From: Ligustrum vulgare | Taxonomy: Eukaryota; Streptophyta; Magnoliopsida; Lamiales; Oleaceae | Direction: 5' to 3' | DNA length: 64,000 nt | Assembly (NCBI GenBank): GCA_963555705.1 | Contig: OY743176.1 | Coordinates: 43,167,026 to 43,231,025, forward strand | Shown here: positions 57,346 through 64,000 of the stretch, piece by piece | Position numbering within the stretch: the first letter of the stretch is position 1 | How the letters are laid out: each line of letters starts with the position of its first letter | Translations under genes and position numbers: made by a program | The notes under the pieces: generated by a model | What the model saw: the letters and a program-made list of their open reading frames with translations, nothing else | What the model was told of the DNA's origin: nothing | Databases searched by the model: none

Positions 57346-58914
57346 TTCACAAAAATACTCTACTTTTAAGGATCAAACTGAAATTTACTTCAATTTTATA
57401 AAATTTGAAAATTACTTATAATAAAATTGTAAAAACTGAAAAATAATTATGATACTTCTCGAATAGGTTAGTATCACAGTATGATACTTATGATTACGTT
57501 AGTATCATAGTATGATACTTATAATGCTTTTAAATTTTTTTTTAGTATCACAATATGATACCTTTTCAATTTTTTTAGTATCAAAGTGTGATTCCTATGA
57601 TACTTTCCAATTTTTTCTAGTATCACAATGCGATACTTATGATATTTTTTCAATTTTTTCTACTATCAAAATTTGATACTTATGATACTTTTCGATTTTT
57701 TCTAGTATCCCAATGTGATACTTTACAAATTTTTATGATACTTTGTCTCCAACATAAAATCAAACATTTTCATGTATTGTTCACTACATTTTCACAGCCC
57801 TTTTGGAAGAAAATCAGCACGGCATCACAATCATCTCTTCAATCTCACCTCCCCCAAAATCGAAAACCCCCAACCCCCACTCGACTGGCCGGCAGCGCTA
57901 CAAATGCTGCACAATCGACGTGGATGGTATCGATCGCGCAACTTCTTTTCTACAGAGGCTTGTATTGTGTGCAATGGAGGTGCAGTGGTGTGAAACAGAT
58001 TTGTGTGTGAGGTTTGGCAGTGCCTGTTGTAGCTGTTGGTAGAAAACCAGAACCTTGAAGCTATTGAGAGAGTTAATTAGAAATTGAGGGCTCACTTAAA
58101 CTTTTGGCAAAACTCTAGGATTTAAGAGTGAAATATCATATTTTATAATAAAGCTCCCATCCCAAATACATCAGTTCGTCCTTTTTTCAGAGAGTGAGGC
58201 TTGGATGCAATTTGAAATTGGATTTCTAAGTTTAACAGAGTTCCGGCCAAAATTTAGGCCGGCGGTGGGAGGCTAACGGCAAAGGTGGTTTGCACAACAA
58301 CTATTCATGAGAATAGAGGTCGGGAAATGGGTTTTTGGGTGGATTTGGTGCAAACCAAAAGTAAAACCGACTTGAATGCTCACGATTTTTGGTGTTTCTG
58401 GCAAGACTCCGGCGTAAATGGACCGAAGGTCGAGGTAAGACACTGGGTCACCTCTATTTTCTTGGTTTCTTGTGTTTTTGGTTTGATTTTTAGATTGTTG
58501 CAGTTCTATGGTGGTGGAGTGTGTAGTGGTGGTCTGCGGTGTTTGTGTAGCATTTTGGAGAGATGCCGGGGGTTAGCGATTTTTTTTACTAAATGGGATG
58601 ATTGATTTAAGGTGGTGTCACGGCCTGGTGGTTCAGTGGTTTTAGGTGGTGGTGTTTCTGTGGTGTCACGGCCTGATGGTTTGGTGGGTTTAGGTGGTGG
58701 TGGTGGTTCGGTGCTTTACGGCGATGATGGTGGTGGCCTATCGGCGTTGTTTGGCCCTAATTTTAGGTGGTGGTGGTTCGATGGTGGCCCTAATTTTAGG
58801 TGATGGTGGTGACCTACCGACGATGGAGATAGTGGATGTAGCAGCACTGCAGCTGGTGGGAAGAAGACTAAGTATTTTTCATATTTTTTCTTTTGGGTAG
58901 TAAAAATAGGTTTT
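57346..58914. repeat. Inserted repeat with GATACTT words and a G-rich gene-like segment
   Basis: 57440-57760 has many 'tagtatca(c)...tgatactt' words, as at 23640-23880. 57800-58440 is CG-richer, followed by a GGTAAGAC splice-donor-like word (58433-58440), a T-rich intron-like stretch ending TTTTTAG (about 58493), then GGTGGTGG-rich DNA (58500-58850). The same order is present in the antisense strand of the two Del/Tekay-like LTRs. Frames of 60-120 codons here overlap each other and contain no domain. The outer limits are a guess. Confidence 0.35.
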
Positions 58915-59032
58915 GTTACTTAAACACAGTAATCTGCACAATTAATCCTAATAAGATTAATAAATCTGAAACCCATTAACTAACCCTATTATGAATAGGG
59001 TTAGGGTTTCACATATAAATACTAAAGGTTAT

Positions 59033-62000
59033 TGTAACAACCCTAAAATTTTGCACCTCACTTTTTATTTATTTAGAAAATTAAACTCAATTATTTTATT
59101 TAGAAAGTGGCCAATGCTATGAAATGGTAAGTCTTTATAAGAAAGTGGAGGAGAAAATTTCATAAATTGTGATATTAAGAAGCTAAATTGGCTTAAATGA
59201 AGTGATGAACAAGTTTTGAGCTTCATTGAACTACATCTCATAAATGAGGAGTAAGTTGAAAATTTTAAGAAAGTTCAGCTTATTTACTTCTTTGCCACTA
59301 TGATGAACGTGACTTTGGAAACATTTTTGTGTAATAAGTCATGATCTTTAGCCATTGCATGCTATACAATCTCATAGTGCATGTTGAGATCTAAGTATTG
59401 GTATTAAGTTTGATTATATTTGAAGACGGGAAGTGCTTCAAAAATTGAGCTAAAGTTGCATATGAGAAATAGTTGGAATGCTAAAAGTTTTGGAAAATAT
59501 TTCTAAGTTGTGGTCGAATAGCCATGTTTGAGAGGATGGTACAAACAAGATGGTAATTCAATGTTTTTGCATGTTATACTACCTTATAGTTCACAATGAG
59601 ATGTTCGTATTGGTATCAAATTCGAGCACAATTGAGGTCGAGAAGTGCTTCAAATATCGAGTTGAAGTTGTATACATGAAATTGTACTAAAAATGCTGAA
59701 AATTTGGCTAGCTGTTGAAACTAGTCAAGCAACCACTTTTGGATGAACGGTACGGGATCTATAATGATTTGTTTTCTTTGTATGTGTAATCGTTGCGAAG
59801 CTTGAAGTATGAACTTTGCAAATGTATAAATATTGGCCAAAACAGACCTTGTTTTTCCCTTCAAATATTGACCCAAAGGGGTAAACTTAGAAAGGAAAAT
59901 CTAGAAATTTTTGTAATATAATAATGGAAAAAATGGACACTTGTCCAAATATTTATTTTAAGCTTAAGGGCTATTTGGGAAATAACTTATTTTGGTTAGA
60001 AACAATTATTTGTCAAAAGTTATGGGATTTTAAGCGATAGATAATAGAAATTGAAGGACTTAGTTTCAATATATTTAAGGACCAAATTATATATGACGAG
60101 GCTATAAGGGCTTATTTTATGTATACATTTTATATACCCAATTATATGGACTTAAAGCTCATTTCTCACATATCGTCAGTGGAGACACAAGAGAGAACCA
60201 AAGAAAAGAGAGAAAGAGACGAAAAATGAGAGAAATCAAATGTAAATATGGATGAAAGGAAAATTCTGGTGAAAGATACTACTAGAAGCATGAATAGAGA
60301 CAAAATAGAGGCAAAATGAGGCTTCTAGTAGCATGTTGTAGTTCGGGGACAGGTTCTTCCAAATCATGAGATTTTCAATTTTGGGCAGATTTTTTGGGTA
60401 ATTCTTTGATTAAAAAGTAAGATTTTTAGTATATTGAAGTTACCCTAATACTTGGTTAATTAATTGTAGGGGTAAAGGCTCAAAATCATTTTTCCTAGGT
60501 TAGAACGTGAGACTTGATTATGCATTGTTGATGTTAATTTCTCGTATAGTGGTGAACTGTTTGATGTAGTTTATGCTATTTTAGTTGGTTTTGATGATGA
60601 GTTTTGATCGGATGAATATTATGCCAAGATTAAGGTTAGCATTACAAGTGTTTTTTAAGTGTTTGATTAAATGTATAAGTGAAGTATGCCTTTGCAAGTT
60701 TCTATAGAATCCTAGCTATAAGTTAAATGTTTGACTTAAAGAATGTGAAGATGTAAAGATGGGAATTAGCATGAAGTTTTAAGTTTCTGATTTTGTTTAA
60801 AAGATCCCAGAATTTCAGTTTTTATGTCAAGTATATTAGTGTGTTAAATCTTATTTGAAATTAGTATGTTAGTATAAGAAAGAAATTGAAGTTTTGGACA
60901 CTTAGGGATGAATTTTCATGACTTAATCATGCATATAAAGTATAAAATCCAGATTTGATATGTATATGTTCTTGGTATTTCAAGTTAGTTCTTTCATACC
61001 TTGTTGATGTGTTTTCAAGGATTGATGAAGTCTTACCAATATGTTGTGAACTTTGTGAATTGAGATAATATGAAAGAGATTAGAATTTACCAAATGTTCA
61101 GTTTTGGTCATGATTTAGATGATATTAAATGGACATGTTATGTTGAATTCAATAGGATTGAAGATCCAACTTTGATTGAGAATTTTGAAATAGGGTTGAA
61201 GTAAAAAGTTTCTAGATCATGTTCTACCTTATGATTTAAACTTATCTTTAGATTTCATGTACTATGATATTGATTTGTAGATTATTATAATCTGATTTTG
61301 ATATAATGTTATGGAAGTATTGAAGTTTTGGGACATTAGATTTTGATATGTTAAGGTGTAAAAATACTTTTGAGGTTGTATATATAAGAAATTCAGATTT
61401 GAAGATGATAATTATGGAGATAAGAGTCTAAAATTATGAAAGCATGTTAAGATGAAACTTGTTGAGGTTTTGAGTAATGAATGATATAATCTTAAGCTTA
61501 TAAATCAATATGCCCAATGTTAGAATCAATTCATGTGATTTAACGTGTTCAAACATGTATACTTATGGACATCAAACTTATGGTGAAACCTTGATATAGG
61601 TTTAGATTGCATTTTTATGTCATTACACATTTTGGAAGTGATGTGACATAAGTGATGTTAAAATCTATTTGTGTTACTTTCTTGATTATATTATCTTCTA
61701 CATGTTAGAATCAAGATTTTGATGAAGTTAAGGATAAAATTCAGTTTTTGGGATGAAACTCAAAGGTTGGGATTCTATGTATTAAACATAGGAAACTTTA
61801 TTCTATAGTGAAAGACTTTATTCTTAATCCTTTATGTGATAGGATAAGGATAAGAAAGTATGTTTTCATATGTGAATGAATGATAATATGTAAAGTCTTT
61901 TACATGATATTTGATGATTAGCATTTCATCTCATCATCACAAGCATGCATGATCATTTCACATAAAAGAGCAATGTATTTTCAAATGTGAAGAAATGATT

Positions 62001-64000
62001 ATGTATAAGATCTTTCAAGTGATGATAGTATGATATTTGATGTCCATCATAACATCATATGCATTCATGATCATTAAGCTTTTAAATAGAAAGTATGTTT
62101 AAAGAAATGATCAATATACATGTTAGAGCATAAAATGAGATCATGTGCTTTCATGTTGAACAAATGAAGTATTTAGAAGTTTTAATTTCATGTACGCCAA
62201 ATGTTGATATTGTTATAAGTTCTTACATGTAACACTTTTGTAAAACTTGAATGTAATACATTCATTCATGATACGTGATTTACTGTTCAAGCATGCACTT
62301 AGGTTTAATAAGTATACCTAAAAATGTGCATATATACATAGGAATAGAACTCTAAGAGTTAAGTATTCACCAGTTTGGGATTCTAGATGCCCAAGGGAAT
62401 CATTCCCACAGTTAAGGTCACGGAAGTGAATCAAATTTTGATTCTAGTGCTTCCAAAATTTATAAATAGTACATTAAGTTTTATTCTTAAGACTATCACG
62501 AGATGAGATTTTTACATTTTCACAGTTTATGTCATGACAAGATTACGTGATAGTGACCTTTGTACTGTAATGGTACCAGATTTGCACCAAAAATGGTACC
62601 GAAATTATGTTAAGTGCTCTGTGAATACTTACTCTTAAAGTAGGGGTCCAAAGTAAAATAAAGAAAGAAGGAAGGAAAGAAAGAAAGAAAGAAATTAAAC
62701 ATGAGAAAAGTGAAAAATGTTTTTACTCATGCATTGCATTCTTACCATGAATATTATTTTAATTATTTGAATGTGATTATATGGCATTAAGTATTGTGAA
62801 TGTGATGTAGGTTGATTATTAAGTAATAGCCTCTAAGTAATTATGACTTACATGGTCATCAATGGAAATAAGTATTATGAATATGATATAAAATGATTAT
62901 TAAATCACAGATGTTAAGTGAATATGATCCTATTCACTTACATGGGAGAAGAAGATCAAAGTCAGAAAGTAAAGTGTATGATGTCTTATGGAATAACTGT
63001 ATTGATGGGTTATATGTTTTAAAATATGGTTCTTGAGGTTGTTCCTTTATAAGTTGAGAAATCTTGAATTCAAAGAGTCGATGAAAGAGATCTTAGGAGA
63101 TGTTGAGGCTAATTGATGAGGTATAAATTAGAAGATATTTAAAACAGAAAGTATGTTAAGTATTGACAAGAGAATATTGAGGATGATACATGTATTAATG
63201 ATTTTTATACACTTTATGTTGAAATAATCTCACATTACATTTATCAAGATTTATTCACTGGACCTTGTGATTCATAGTTGTTTTATGTCTCTTTTTATAG
63301 GCAATGAAGCATTTATTTCATGGATGTGTGGATTTCCAATGATGAATGTCGGCCGAGAATGAAGAGTATTTATTGGTAACCAAAAGTGAACAATGATTAA
63401 GCTTCGCTATAGTTTGAACTAATTTTGGAATGTAAATATTACTCTCTCTATATTTAAAAGTGAATTACTAGTTCAGGCTCAATTTTGAGATGTAAAGTAA
63501 ATGTTTATGAAAAGAAATGAGTCATTGTGTTTTAAAGTTCCACTTGAAGTTATTTTTGTAAATTATGAAATATTATTGATGACTCAATCACTATTAAAAT
63601 GTTAAATTCAAAGTAAGGAATATGATCCTAAATGTTTAATAGAGTAAAATCATTGTTTAGAACAATTAAAATGGTTCTAAACAAGTTTAGAAAGAGTTTT
63701 TGGTAAATGTATTAAATCTGCCCTGCTTCAAAAATTATGCTACTAGTAGCCGTCTGCAGCTATGTTTTCAGTTCAAAGGGAGGCTACTAGTATCCATCAA
63801 CAAATTCCTGGAAAAAAAAATTAGCCAAAATTTTGGGGTTGCAATAGTTATGTTTAGAATTCTAAGTCGACACAATTGGTATAACTGGTGTGTGTCTTTT
63901 ATTGTCTTGCTACTTAAAGAAATTAAAGCATGAATCTCTAATGCTCTCAAATATCGCTTCAAAATTTTAATGGTTATGGACGTTCTTGCAATGTGTATTA
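59033..64000 (+). repeat. Start of a very long LTR-like repeat, running off the window
   Basis: It begins TGTAACAACCCTAAAATTTTGC, the form of Del/Tekay-like LTR starts, in plus orientation. Matching landmarks follow in order but highly diverged: a 'gtgaatacttactctta' segment (62624-62640) near the place of the conserved hairpin, and 'gatgaatgtcggccg' (63342-63357). No LTR end (..CTACA or ..TTACA) is seen before 64000. No domain-bearing frame. (GAAA)n near 62655-62695. 'gcttctagtagcat' (60321) and 'gctactagtagcc' (63741) with 'gctactagtatcc' (63783) are related words. Confidence 0.4.

Overview
The window looks like nuclear DNA of a dicotyledonous flowering plant. It is AT-rich and dominated by plant-type LTR retrotransposons (Ty1/copia and Ty3/gypsy, several with an initiator-tRNA-Met primer site TGGTATCAGAGC), a Cassandra-type 5S-derived LTR, foldback DNA elements and microsatellites. 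Only one host gene appears intact: an eight-exon beta-carbonic anhydrase (13996-17375) whose eight exons join in frame into about 260 codons. I cannot name the species.

Layout. 1-3561: 3' end of a Del/Tekay-like gypsy element, mostly one 3.36-kb LTR, inserted into an older copia gag/pol fragment (3562-5268). 5269-7100: unique-looking DNA with one MITE-like repeat and a doubtful coding remnant. 7106-12553: a complete young gypsy element (minus strand, 5-bp TSD) that lacks reverse transcriptase and RNase H. 12559-18175: the carbonic anhydrase locus, with tandem repeats upstream and repeat-derived DNA in its long sixth intron. 18181-23351: an almost intact Tork/Tnt1-like copia element (LTRs differing at one base that I could see; one nonsense codon). 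23357-26714: AT-rich, probably a decayed foldback element. 26715-32944: an LTR element with a 5-bp TSD whose interior holds an intronless, full-length but broken LOG (cytokinin-activating phosphoribohydrolase) copy, a second unidentified coding fragment and several tandem arrays. 33723-33999: Cassandra solo LTR. 36590-54095: an old minus-strand copia element, interrupted in gag by a second copy of the RT-less gypsy family (42801-52471). That copy is itself interrupted by an 1.8-kb palindromic MULE-like element (46049-50252), which is interrupted by a Del/Tekay-like solo LTR (47723-50083). 54100-59032: further copia and gypsy debris. 59033-64000: what looks like the start of another very long Del/Tekay-like LTR, running off the window.

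Target-site duplications resolve a relative order: old copia, then RT-less gypsy copy, then palindromic element, then solo LTR. The two most unusual items are (i) the RT-less gypsy family, whose two copies share the same deletions and about the same reduced length (5.45 kb), while one keeps a 1008-codon open frame and nearly identical LTRs, which suggests a non-autonomous lineage mobilised in trans; and (ii) the LTR element carrying a spliced LOG copy in antisense orientation, which looks like capture of a cellular mRNA. Alignments, identities and boundaries were read by eye.
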